A stretch of 64,000 bases of DNA from Dromaius novaehollandiae (lineage: Eukaryota > Chordata > Aves > Casuariiformes > Dromaiidae). The stretch covers positions 39,035,835 to 39,099,834 of the forward strand of contig NC_088102.1 in assembly GCF_036370855.1 (NCBI RefSeq). The letters are read 5' to 3'. Each line of letters opens with the position of its first letter. Position 1 is the first letter of the stretch. A program made the translations under genes and the position numbers. The notes beneath the pieces are model-generated. The model had not been told where the DNA came from, ran no database searches, and saw only the letters and a program-made list of their open reading frames with translations. Of the stretch, positions 1 through 10,828 are shown piece after piece.

Positions 1-874
1 CCCCGTGCTCCGCGCCGCGGCTGATGGCGAACCCCGCCGCCCTCGCGCTTGACAGCGCCCCCCGCATGGCTCCCCCGGCCCCGAGCGGGCGGCCTGGAGA
101 CGGGGAGGGCAGAAAGCCAGCAGCCCAAAGCTAACCCGCAGTGCTCCCCGCGCTCACCCCGCGGGGGCAGCAGGGGCAGGGCAGGAAGAAGGTGGAACAA
201 CAACAAAAAATCCTGCTCCCCTGCCCAGCGAGGCGATGGGGGCCCAAGAAGTCACCAGTCCCTAAAATACCCCGAACCCTCCCCGCACCCCGCAACGACG
301 TGCCCCGCCGCCCCGCACCGCGACCGGCCGCGCGCAGCCCCACGCGTGTCCTCCGGCCCACGGCCCACCCGCGGCAGCGCCTGCCGCCCCCCCGGCCATC
401 CCGTGACCTAGTTAACAGCCCCGGCCCTCGGCTCGGGTTCTCCCTGACAAATGTCACTTGGCCCCCGCAATTAAAACTGCAGTTTGGTTTCCCGTCCGTG
501 CACGTAAAATTAAAAAAAAACACCAAACAAACACCCTTTTTAAGGAGCAAAACAAACAATCGGCGAAGGAAGAGGCACCCCCGGCCGCCACCCCCGGAGT
601 CCTGAAACACGCTCCCAGAAACTTTGTGCAGGGTCGACTCCCTCTGCTCCCCACCCCGCTCCGAGAGAAATAACAGAATTTAAAACCTGTCAACCATTTT
701 AGCTCTCTATTTGGGTAACATTATTCCTCCGCAATGGTTGGTCTGAAAAACGGCTCCGGCGGCGGCCGCCGCGGCTCCCCTCCCCCGCGGGCCGCCGGGC
801 AGGGGGCGGCGGGGGAAGATGCTGGCCCGGGGAGGGGGAGAGGCCGGGGGAGGCCGCGGGGGGGGTTGCGTTAC
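1..874 (-). other. DCAF5: DCAF5 intron 1 (5' part, runs off the window)
   Basis: This is the sequence immediately downstream of the DCAF5 exon 1 donor on the minus strand. It remains very GC- and CpG-rich to about position 450 and then becomes mixed. It carries long G-runs on the plus strand at about 802-865. Open frames on both strands here are products of base composition. I see no second DCAF5 exon. Confidence 0.8.
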
Positions 875-1088
875 CTGAGACCAGCCACTGGCCTCCATTG
901 TTGGAGAATTCAATGGCATTGACACAGCCGAAGTGGCCCAGGAGGTCCTTCTTGTAGAGGTTCCTGCAGCCCCGCAGGCGCCGCCGCTGGAAGTCCTGCG
1001 TGAGCAGGGGGTCCCCCTCCACGCCCCGCCGGGACAGGAACCCCACCACGGACCGCATGCTGCCCCCGCGGCCGCCTCGCCGCTTCAT
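875..1088 (-). CDS. DCAF5: DCAF5 first coding exon (partial gene, 5' end)
   Basis: This exon encodes the N-terminus of DDB1- and CUL4-associated factor 5, a WD40-repeat protein that acts as a substrate receptor for CRL4 (CUL4-DDB1) ubiquitin ligases. Reading on the minus strand from the ATG at 1088, it gives 71 full codons plus the first base of a split glycine codon. A consensus donor follows (exon ends at 875, GTAACG begins at 874). The peptide starts MKRRGGRGGSMRSVVGFLS, continues with an RRLRGCRNLYKKDLLGHFG stretch, and ends in VNAIEFSNNGGQWLVS, the first half of the first WD repeat. The match to my recollection of vertebrate DCAF5 is nearly continuous, including the second in-frame Met at codon 11. 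All later exons lie beyond the left edge. Identity is close to certain; the choice of Met1 over Met11 is by family convention. Confidence 0.95.
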
Positions 1089-1700
1089 GCTGCCGCCCGC
1101 GCCGCGCCGCCGCTCCCCGCCGCCCCTTCCCCCGCCGCCGCCGCCTCCCCTCCCCCGCTTCCCCCCTTGTTATGGTTATGATGATTTTTCTTTAGCCAGC
1201 CATGGCAGAGAGGTGTTAGACACTCCGCCGCTTCCTGATCCCCGCTAACTCCTCCCCTTCTCCCCCAGCAGCTGATCCTCAGCTGCAGCCCGCGCCTCCC
1301 CGCTCCGGCCCGGCTCCAGCGCCGGGCGGCAGCCTGCCCGCGCCCGCCGCTCCCGCTTATAACGACGCGGGGGCCGGCGGGGCGTCGCAAGCCCAACTTC
1401 GGCGGGGCCCCGCCGCCCCCCGGCCCGCCGCGCCGCGCCGCCCGCCGCTCCTCGGGGCGGCCTGGCCTGGCGCGGCCCCGCGCCGCCATCGGCCCGCGGC
1501 GGGGCGGCAGGTGCTGCCGCCAGCGGGCCGTGGTCGCCGGCCTGCGCCCGGCGCGGAGGGGCCAGGCCGCCGGCGCTCCCCCGGCTTCCCTTTTTTTCCA
1601 TTTTTTTTTAAAGAAAGCCACACGGACACACGCGCAGGCACGTGTAAATGGGAAGGGACGGCGGCAGCCGCAGCCCCCTCGCTGTGCGAGGTCGGGCGGG
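1089..1700 (-). promoter_or_regulatory. DCAF5: DCAF5 CpG-island promoter and 5'UTR
   Basis: The stretch upstream of the DCAF5 ATG (rightwards, as the gene is on minus) is densely CpG-rich to about 1,560 and then drops to an A/T-rich flank with a T-run at 1868-1885. Visible elements are E-boxes CAGCTG near 1268 and CACGTG at 1639-1644, and a TATAA-like string read on minus at about 1356-1362. An A/T-rich patch near 1168-1192 lies in the presumed leader. The transcription start cannot be placed from sequence alone. Confidence 0.7.
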
Positions 1701-4059
1701 CTGGTCACTGGCAGGAGGAGGAAAAAGAAAATACCCCGAATAGGTAGCGCGTGTTTGGGGTTACGCCCGCCAGAACTGCTGAGTGGTTTCTGTGAAACTT
1801 CCAGGTATTGCATCTCTAGAATTACTGACTTTTCGTTAAGACAGTTTCTACAAGGCTCACTCAGAGGTTTTTTTTTTTTTTTTTTAACTGCTTGCTCTTC
1901 TCTGCTCCTACCTGAAAACCATTGCACGCAGCAGGGCTACCCCTTTACAGCAGGTAGAACTTTCTAGATTTAGCCCAAAAAGACCATCCGAAAGCCAGGT
2001 GTCCTCCTGCCCCTAAACGACAACAAACCCCTGAAAGGCAGCCCAGTTAAACAGGAACAGCTCATACGTGTCCTAGGACATCTAACTTGGGTGCTTACTG
2101 GAGAGGGCATTTTTCTGTGACAGGATGGTGCCCTCCACGTGTAACATGCGATCCATGGATGCCCCAGGACAGGAGCATCTCAAGTAACCACAGCGACTTG
2201 CAGGCAGCAAGCCGGTGTCCTGTCTTGCATGGTGGTCCTTGCCACGACCTCAGCCCGCAGCTTGTAGGTCTGTACTTCCCCATGAATTGTCGCTAGTGCC
2301 TAGGAAAGCTACGGTTTAAACGAGGCTCAGCAGGTGAGGAATTAGCTTGATGGTCCAGGCCTGCACCTGTTGAGGGCTACGGGTCCCAAAACACCCAGTG
2401 CCAGCATTTCTTCTTAAACTCCCTGACATAAACTGCAGTGTGGCAGCATTATTGGGTTCTGTTAAACTGTTGCCATGTTGCAGTGATGGCTTTTCAGTAG
2501 ACCCTGGAATGGTTTCATTATAGAAAGACAGTTAAGTGCTTTGGGATTCTTCTTGGCTAAGGTTTATAGAAAGGCCACAAAATCCTATGAATGATGCTTG
2601 TTAGTTTGCAACGCTATAACCTTACTTTTAATATATAACAAAAAAATAGCCTCTTTGGTATTAATAAGAATAAAAAAAAATCTGAAATTGAACATTATTT
2701 GTACTTCACCTTTTTATAGAACCTTTTTTCATGTGATACCAATATGTGTAAATATCAGAACTTAAAAGTTAATTAAAGATATAATAATAATTTGAGAGGA
2801 ATTTTCAGCCACAGTCCATTAACTGACTGTTTTTTTATTAGAATGATAATTAACAGCGTTAATACTGAAGAGAAAACCAAGAACACTTAATCTTTCCTGC
2901 ATCTGAACTATGTAAGAAATTTGCTCTGGTTACAGCTATCCATGGCCAGCCCTTGCTGTATAACACTTCTATAACGCCTCAGTATAGAAAGGCAAAGCTC
3001 CTGTCAGTCATGATTTGTGTTTATTACCTTAGCTTCAGACGCTGGTAAATTGCACTGGTACAAATCATACTTTATAGCTCTTGTGCTTGCATGCCATGAA
3101 ATTCTGCACCATTACAATTACATCAGAAACTGTCGCTCACTTTTACAATTCCCAGAATAGGTAAGTGACATTACATTTTTCTACCTGTAGACTCCAAACT
3201 GACACCATCAGTTTGTATTCCATTCTTTCATCTGCAAGTTTTCATACAGCTCGCATCACTATATGATCTGAAGGCCTCCCAGAAATACATTATGTAATGT
3301 GTCTGTCACTTCTGTCACAAGTAGTTCTTTTTCTCCTCTTTCCCAAAGTATTGTTTTCGTTGGATATTTTTGGTTTCGATATTACAATAAATAGGTGTAA
3401 GAACCTTTCATTTGAAATGCAACAAAGTCTCTGATACTTTTTCTCCATGTTCAGGATCCAGTATCAAGGAAAGCTGTGTACTTATATGGACAAAGAGGGA
3501 TAAAGAAAATAATTTTCTCAACCCAAAGTGCCAAGATTTTCAGGAAAAAATTACCCGAGGGTTTTTTTTTTTAACAGAAAATAAAATTTGTAAGCAGTCA
3601 GAAAGAAGATACCATGCTGTCATAATTTGAAGGAAAAGTAATAGCAGACTGCAGACCGTTCTGCTAAATACAGTGTTCTCTCGCATGACCACGTAATTAA
3701 AATATGCTGGTAAGTATTCTTTTTTCTCTCTGATTCCTTTTTTTGAATTAATTTTGAAAATATATAACGCATAAGAAAATTATCATGACCTATCCTGGTA
3801 ACATTACTTTTGAAAATAACATTTTGCTGTGTTAATGCCTGAGCACTCTAGACTCGTCAGAACACGTACACTGTAGATCTGAGTCATGCTGGAGTAGCAT
3901 CAATGAAGCATTTTTTTCTACTTTAACAGAGACTTCCACAACTTGGAGGGGAGCTGAGGTATGGACAGAACTTAGTCAATCCCACTGAACTTCATGAAGT
4001 TAGTATTTTATTGGACATACTAGCACACAAGGTGCTCTGCTGAGACTGCTTGACCGTTA

Positions 4060-5560
4060 CAGCCCAAAGTAGATTGAGCCTGGCCAGATTGGAGACCAGG
4101 CAGAGTGAGTTTGGGTCTGTTTGTACCCACTGCTCAAGCAACTTAATTCTGTAGGATGTTTATAGTCTCCTCCCACACCTCAAAAGCAGCATAGAATAAA
4201 AGACAAAGATAATTTAATCAAAAAATCCAACAAGTGGGCAATAGAAGGGAGGAGTCAACCTCTGAAAAGGAAATGGAAGATAATGGATGGGGAGGTGACT
4301 CTTAGAGGCTCTTGGAAATGAAGATGAGTAAGTAATGTTTGATGCAATGCACATGAGGAAACTAGCAGAAAGCTACGGACAGAAGTGATGTGGTCAGAGT
4401 AATGATCTAGGTAAACAGTCTTGGGCTGTGGTTTAACAGTCAGTAATTTCAGGTTTGTGCACAGCCAGATCTCCCAGCTCTACTAAACTGATCTGGATCA
4501 GTTATGGCTATGCTCTCACATTGCTCTCACATTAGCTTGTGCCCATGCTACAGAGTTCTTGTTCTGGCTCTGGAAAAACTAACAATACCTGATCAGGCAT
4601 TAATATCTGCTGGTCCAAAGTTATCCCATCAACATTTTTCTGAACAAATGTGAATTGGCAGAGTGAATTAATATTGTATTCGTGGTTTGCATCTGATGGC
4701 TGTGGCATATTTGATCATTAATAGGAGCCCTACAGCCAGCTTTACTGTATTGTCAAATCATGGCATTTACAGCAGTTAACGGCTGTTGTGTTACAAGCTG
4801 CATCAGTTAATGCTGGAGGGAAAGGTGTTGCAGCAGCCTAGGTATGGAAACAAAAGACCTTAACAAGGTCCTTATTTGTAAGGATAGATAAAAGGGACTT
4901 TGTCTTAGAGATGCTGTACAGAAGAAATCTGTAAGATTTAGACATATCCTGGATGCTAGAATCTACAGACAGGTCCAAGTCAGAGATGACAGTTGACATA
5001 AAACCTTCAGTGGCAGATAGACTGGTGACGCTGTCCACAGATAACAACAAAGAAGACAGTAGGACGGACTTTGAGGAAAGAGAAGGAGCCATGTTGTAGC
5101 TCCGTTGAGCTTTAGCTTCCTGCTAGTCATCCACAGAAGAGAGAGAAATGCCATGATTTTAGTTTGCATAGGAGGAGATGGCTCTGGGGGAAAAGCAGAT
5201 CTGTGAATCATCTGCAGAGACGGTAGCTGTATTTGTATTTCAGATGAGGTAACCCAGAGATAAGATGTGGGAGGATAGAAGGAGAAGACCAAGGATACAG
5301 TTCTGTGAGAGAGCTTGAGGAGAATCTGTCAACACTTGGAAGCAAGGCTCAAGTAGGTAAAAGGAGAAGATTTGAAGTGAAACATGGTCGATTGTGTCTG
5401 GTTAAAGACGATGAGATTTAAATACATGCTGAGCTCCGTTGAACCTTTGAATAGCTTTGATATAGGCAAAATGGAAATGGAGAAGAAGTTCAGACACTGG
5501 TAGTAAGGTGCTTATGCAGTGAGTCTAGAGGTGAAACAGAGGGAGGGCAGTCATTGGAGA
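4060..5560 (+). repeat. Old interspersed-repeat-like block
   Basis: The purine-rich text resembles a degenerate ancient amniote repeat that I remember from mammalian genomes. Examples are the stretches around 4380-4415 (GTGATGTGGTCAGAGTAATG), 5200-5310 and 5380-5420 (ATGGTCGATTGTGTCTGG). The resemblance is from memory and partial, so I do not name the family. Its edges are approximate and no coding capacity is evident. Confidence 0.4.
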
Positions 5561-7425
5561 GGAAAGCGGGGTTGGGTCAAGACTATCTCTTTTTTTACAT
5601 GTTTGATTTTTGAGGAGAAATAGTCAAAAGTAAGAAGAAGGTGAGCCAAGAAGATCATGTCATATTTTAGTCATATCTTTTAATTAATTTTGTTTGTGGA
5701 GTTGATTCTCCCTAGTGGGAATTGGATAGCTTCTGGACTTTGCGCCTTTTACTTATTTCATTGGTGGGAAGAAAAAGCAGTGTTCTCTCAGACATCACCC
5801 CTTGGGGATGTTCAGCTAAAGCTGCAGTTTTAACATGCAGCTGAACCAATCTCATGACACGTGGCTGCTGAAAGAAGGAGGCTTTATTCTTCCTGGCTAT
5901 GCATTCCTGTCCCTTTCTTTGTAATGACACTGCTACTCATTGGACCTGTCTCTCCACCATTTTACTGAGTTCAGTTGGCTCACAGAGCAGTCCAATGAGT
6001 GCCAAAATCAGCATAGGCTAATGAGGAATGCACAGCCGGGAGCAGAGTTTTGGAAGATGGGGGATGTCCCCTTCTCTCAGCAGCCATGAACTGTAAGGCC
6101 ATTTTATTGTGTTGCCTGGAACTGAACTATTGAGGTAAGTTGAGCAGCTCTTCAAGAAATTGAATTGTGAAATTCCTTTCTACCCTTACATGTGCAATGA
6201 CACCGTTGGTAATTAACGAAGAAATATGTTGATGATGATGAATGTTAATACCACTCATCCTCATGGGATCAATCTGGCAGTTCACACCTCTAAGAGCTGT
6301 TGTTTCAGATTCTTTACAAAACCTGCAAACTCTGGCAGATCACTGCAGTGAGTTACAGCTGATTCATGTTTTGGCTTAGGATGTAGTTTCACTGAGATCT
6401 GGCTCTATGCTGAGCCAGTTGAAGGAGTTAAACCAGAAGAAAGCAGACTTATTTTTCTGCTGTGTTAGCTTTCTGCTTGCTTAATTCCTGGAATCAAACT
6501 GACACCAACATTTGCAGAAGTGAGGCGATAGAAGAATGCCTACAGGCAGAAGAGGGAAGTGGGATTGCCTTTCCAATAGGAGGTAAACCTTCCATCTATG
6601 CTGTTGTAGTGTGAAACTCCACCTGTAGGATATGGCTTCACAATTGATTTAAACGGATCTTGTTCTGAGCTTTTGATGAAGGAAGTGGTCCTACTGCCTC
6701 CCTGATAGCAACCCTGTTAAAACAAATCCTACCCAAAATGACTTGTTGGAATATGTAGTTATGGGCTTGCTAGCACTCACACGAGGAAGGGAAACCACAT
6801 TAGGAGTGAAAATGACTTTAAAATGTGATTTTGGCTTTTTTATCTAGCTTGGGATGGGGCCCAAATAGAGTATTATTAATGAGCTCCCGGGGACTGCATG
6901 CAGCTCTCTGCTCATTGTCTGCTAACAGCAATTTAAGTCTTGACTGGAGCCTCTTCCCTTTGATATTCTGCTATCATTGATTTTCCTTTGAATGCCGAGT
7001 CATTTACTGTAGTCTTCTCCCTGTTAAGGGATGAGCTAATGTGATTATAAAAATAATTTTTTCTGTGATCAGCAGAACAAGTGAAGCCTGTTTTTCTGTG
7101 GACTTGTCCTGATGTGGCACCCCCTGCCTCCCCTCCCCATGTGGATTCTCTGATGTATATATGCAGTGCGTGCACATGGTTGCCATTTTATCAGCGACAG
7201 CATTATTAGAGTGCCTTTCATTGACTTTACTTTGCATTTCACAGAAGTTACCTTTGAAACCTCTATCTCTTTGTAAAAATTTAGATGGAATTGGGCAACG
7301 GCTTAAACATTTTTTTTTGCAAGAAAAGGGGAGAGGAAAGGGGACCCATGGACGAACACTGACAGACGGTGTAATTGCATAAGCCTTCTTTCCGTAGGAA
7401 ACCAGGCTAAAAATGGACCTTTTGA

Positions 7426-7451
7426 CTGAGATCTCTTTGCAGAGATCTCAG
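7426..7451. repeat. Perfect inverted repeat, 11-bp arms, 4-nt loop
   Basis: The arms CTGAGATCTCT (7426-7436) and AGAGATCTCAG (7441-7451) are exact reverse complements around the loop TTGC. No coding or repeat-family context explains it. Confidence 0.9.
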
Positions 7452-9699
7452 ATGAGGCTACAGAGAGAGGAAGAAAAGTCTCTTTTAGCTAGGCAGTCCT
7501 GCTGTTTGCCATGTAAAGGCTTCCAGTGAACTGCTGCAACAGATTTCTTCTCATAAATAAGACTAAGCCAGCAGTTGGTGTTTACTCACTTGGTTACCTT
7601 CTCATCTTCGGCAATGTCCCCATCAGGCTTCAGGAACTTGTGTTTTTGCCAGAGTGTACTCACGAATCAGTTGCTTTCATTTATTTTTAATTTAACCTTT
7701 ATACTTGAATAAATGGCTATGTAGGTAGTAAGACAAGCAGTTAAAGAGACCTGTGGTTTACAGGACAATGTTTATGTTAGTGATACCATGAAAAATAAAG
7801 GCTTTAAATTCAGCCAAGGATATGGTGCTGGTACGGTCGAGAAGCCAGGCTCAGGGTTTGCACTATATCATATCTTTTGTGTGAGACTTTCAGTGTCTGA
7901 TAAATGCTGGGGTATTTTATTGTTTTTCTCTCTTTTATTTCTTTAAACAAAACTCCTATTGCCTTAGAAACTAAAATAAGCAATTTATAAAAAGAAAGAC
8001 TGGCCTAATCCTGATTTCTGGGTGGATGCCAGTTTATTACAAGCTGTTTCAGCTATGATCTAAACTTTTCAAATTTGCTCAGTAATGGATCACTGTTCTG
8101 AGCTCTTTGAGTCTCTGACGAAGTTGTCTTACAAAAGCTTCGTCTGCCCCCCTAACAGGGCAGCTAGCTCCTGCAGTCCAGCCGCATGGGCCACATGGGC
8201 CTCCTGGGTCTCCTTTCAGGCATTTAGGCCTTGATTACATGGTCTCTGAAGTAAGTCTGTCGTGTTGCCAGGTGTTAACTTTTTTCCTTAGGCTGATTTA
8301 CAGCTGGATCAGTTCCCTGATCCTCTGACCCTGTGATGACACAAATGCTCAAGCAAGGAAGTGGGGTGTGAGCAGTCAGTCGGGTTTAATGGGGTATGTG
8401 GGACTATCCTGCCTGGTAGCGCTCTAGGTTTGTACTAGATTACGGTGACCATGTAAACCAACACAGTGTATGTTTGGAGGCGGAGGAAGGGGAGAAAGGA
8501 GAGCATGCCCGTCTAATTGTGGGAATTCTCTGTTACAGGCAGACTGCTTCAGCTTTTTCTCCTGAGCATGCACTGAATCATGTGATGAGCTTCAGTGTAG
8601 CCCTCTCTCCTGCTCTGTGACCTCTGTTTCAACTGGTCGGCTGCATCTGGTACACTGGATCATAGGGGATGATGGGAAGAGAGGCCATGGCACAGTTGGG
8701 AGTGTAAGGGAGATTCAGCCCTTCCTTGTAGAGGAGAGTGCACCAGAAGCAAGATGTGTGAGTTGGTACAGTGTGTGAGATGTCACTGCTCTGTAATGGA
8801 TAAATAAAAACATGGATAAAGTAGAGCAAGATCCAAGGTCTTTGGAAAAGACATGCTATACAAAAGCTGCTGCTCTCTTTTAAAAGCATTTGTGCGTTCA
8901 AGACGCAGACACAAGTCAAAGAAAATCAAACTCTCCTGATACGACCTCACCATCCTGGGCTTAGACCAGGTCATTAGAACAAGCAGGCATTTAAGGTTTT
9001 GTGGCCTAGGTCATCTGATTTCTGATAATGACATGGTCTTCTTTGCTCCAAGAAGCAGTCTCCTAAAACTTTGGTGCCTGTTTCCATGTTTGCTATGAAC
9101 TGGTCCTTTGCTGCATTCCTGTGTAAAAACAATGTCATTATTCCCCTACTGGTAGAAAAAATATTGGCTCTATAGAGATTTTTCTCCAATGACATCCCTC
9201 AGCTGCTTTGTCGCACCCCTTGGACATGTCTGCTTAATGCTGAGTTTCTGCTATAAAATAGATGTTCCCCTCATCAGTGATGATTACATCACAAGCAGAA
9301 AAATTAATGCGAAAAAAATTGACACAGATATCCTTAAGACTATCAAATTGTAAAAGCAATTTTAAGCAGTATTTCCTGTGGTTTCAGCATCTCCAGTAGA
9401 CAAGTGCAACTTATTTGGGATTCCAACAGCACAGAAAATTGGAAATTAAGACTGGGAGTTGCAAAGAAATTTGAAGGACCTGGGTGATCAGATCCCTCTG
9501 AGTTCCAGTGAAATCTGGACTGGAAACTTGTTTTCTTTTTGCAAATCCTGGTCCTAAGGACTTGATGATCATGAAGATAACCCTGAACATGGCAGTTGGC
9601 CGCATCGTCACCGTTCGTGTTGCGATGTCACATTTCTAATCTTCATGTACATTCCCCACACGCGCTCTTCCTGAGCTTTGCTGTAATTACTGTTCAGTA

Positions 9700-10360
9700 A
9701 AGCAACCGCACGCCCGCTCCTGCGGCCGCGGGCCCTGCCCTCGCGTGAGCCGAGCCGAGCCGAGCCGAGGTGGCGGCCGGGGCGCCGTAACGCGGAGGCC
9801 GCGCGGGGAGGGAGGCCGCGCCCCGCCTCAGCCCCCGGCCGGCGGCACCTGCCGTACAACATGGCGGCGCCCATCCCCGCCTGCGGCGACGGGAGAGAGG
9901 AAACGTCCTCCTGTATAAGCCTCCCGGTGTGCGCGGCGACTACCGCGCGGGGGGTTCCTGTTGCCTCACGCAACCGTTCCGCGGAGGCGCAGATGCCGGG
10001 CGGGCAGGTGGGCGCCGCGGCGTGGCGCGAGTGGGCCGGGCTGGATGCGGTTGGTGCGCGCAGCCCGAGCGCAGGCCGGGCCGGCGGTGCCCCGCGGCGG
10101 CGGCGGGCGAGCCCGCGGCCTCCGCCGGCCGCGTCGCGGCGGCGCACGCGGCCCTGCGGGCGGCCGCGGCCGGGCCTGCGGGGCTGGGCGGCCCCAGTCC
10201 CCGCTGCCGGGGTAGGGAGCCGGGCAGGGGGCGCTGGGGCGAGGGCGAGGGCTCTGAGCTGCGCCGCCGGGCGTTGGTGGTAGCGGGGCAGCGCTGCGCG
10301 GCGGGGGAGCGCGGGCGGGCAGGCGGCGGGGGGCTGCGAGCTGTGGGCAGAGCCGTAGCT
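9700..10360 (+). promoter_or_regulatory. EXD2: EXD2 CpG-island promoter with YY1-type motif
   Basis: A sharp CpG island begins at about 9,710 and ends just before EXD2 coding exon 2. It carries a GAGCC tandem (9747-9770, about 4.6 copies) and a textbook YY1 motif, CAACATGGCGGC, at about 9857-9868. That motif typically lies just downstream of the start site in TATA-less housekeeping promoters. The inferred start site is therefore close to 9,850. This fits the ubiquitous expression expected of EXD2. No CCAAT or TATA element is obviously placed. Confidence 0.75.
9861..10007 (+). other. EXD2: EXD2 exon 1 (non-coding, inferred 3' end)
   Basis: The 5' leader exon is inferred from the CpG island and a good donor, CAG|GTGGGC, with the exon ending at 10007 and GT at 10008. 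It would join the acceptor CCCTTGCAG at 10422. The start coordinate given is the ATG inside the YY1-type motif and only approximates the transcription start. The stretch contains an upstream ATG with A at -3 and G at +4 that stays open through the donor. Confidence 0.5.
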
Positions 10361-10425
10361 GCGCACCAGACCCGTCCGATTGAGTCGTGTTTAACATCCA
10401 GCTCTCCGCCTTTCCCTTGCAGGCC

Positions 10426-10461
10426 ATGGTAAAACCCTGCAGTGCCGCTGTGAGGGGGTGA
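10426..10461 (+). other. Upstream ORF in the EXD2 leader
   Basis: Exon 2 begins at 10423 with GCCATGG, an optimal Kozak context. It opens an 11-codon frame that ends at TGA 10459-10461, 29 nt before the EXD2 start codon. If exon 1 is spliced at 10007, this ATG is in frame with the one at 9861, giving a 61-residue upstream ORF. The expected role is to reduce EXD2 translation or impose reinitiation; this is inference. Confidence 0.55.
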
Positions 10462-10489
10462 AGCCAAGGGAGCAGGAGGGGGGCTGAAA

Positions 10490-10828
10490 ATGCCCAAGCA
10501 GGCGGCGGTGACCATCGCTCTGGCCGCCCTGCTGGGTGCCGCGGTGGGCGGCCTGGTGCTGTGGAGAGCCGCTCGGCGTCGGAAGGGACGAGCGTGCGGT
10601 GGCGGTCAGCGAGGAGACACGCTCGGGAACTCGGGAGATGCGAAGCTTGTTGAAGCAGAGGATAAGGAGGTGCTTTCCTTCCTCACATCTCCCCCCTGCT
10701 CCTGGATAGAGAGGATCCTTGGTGCCGACATAGTGATAGTTTCAGAGCAGGAGGAGTGGGATCGCGTTGAACCATTGCTGAAGAAAGAGCTGGAGAAGTG
10801 GCCAGTGCTTGGAATTGATTGTGAGTGG
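10490..10828 (+). CDS. EXD2: EXD2 coding exon 2 (residues 1-113)
   Basis: It holds the membrane anchor, a poorly conserved linker and the start of the exonuclease fold, up to the first catalytic motif IDCEW. The exon itself begins at 10423 (acceptor CCCTTGCAG) and ends in phase 0 at TGG|GTGAGT. Reading past the donor meets a stop within ten codons. Confidence 0.93.

Larger units (their letters stand above)
1701..9700. other. DCAF5-EXD2 intergenic region
   Basis: About 8 kb separate the divergent DCAF5 and EXD2 promoters. The sequence is A/T-rich and CpG-poor, and every open frame is short and unrelated to anything I recognise. It holds an old interspersed-repeat-like block (about 4060-5560), a perfect 11-bp-arm inverted repeat (7426-7451) and simple A/T tracts. 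The region from about 6830 to 6920 has clustered homeodomain-like TAAT cores and could be an enhancer, but that is a guess. Confidence 0.6.

Noticed and set aside
1085-1927. A 280-codon minus-strand open frame through the DCAF5 promoter
   Set aside because: It lies in CpG-island DNA upstream of the real DCAF5 ATG, is in a different frame, contains Lys and Arg/Ala low-complexity runs and matches no domain.
9608-10366. A 252-codon minus-strand frame over the EXD2 promoter
   Set aside because: It is Ala/Pro/Arg-rich, antisense to a CpG island and has no family features; an effect of GC-rich, stop-poor sequence.
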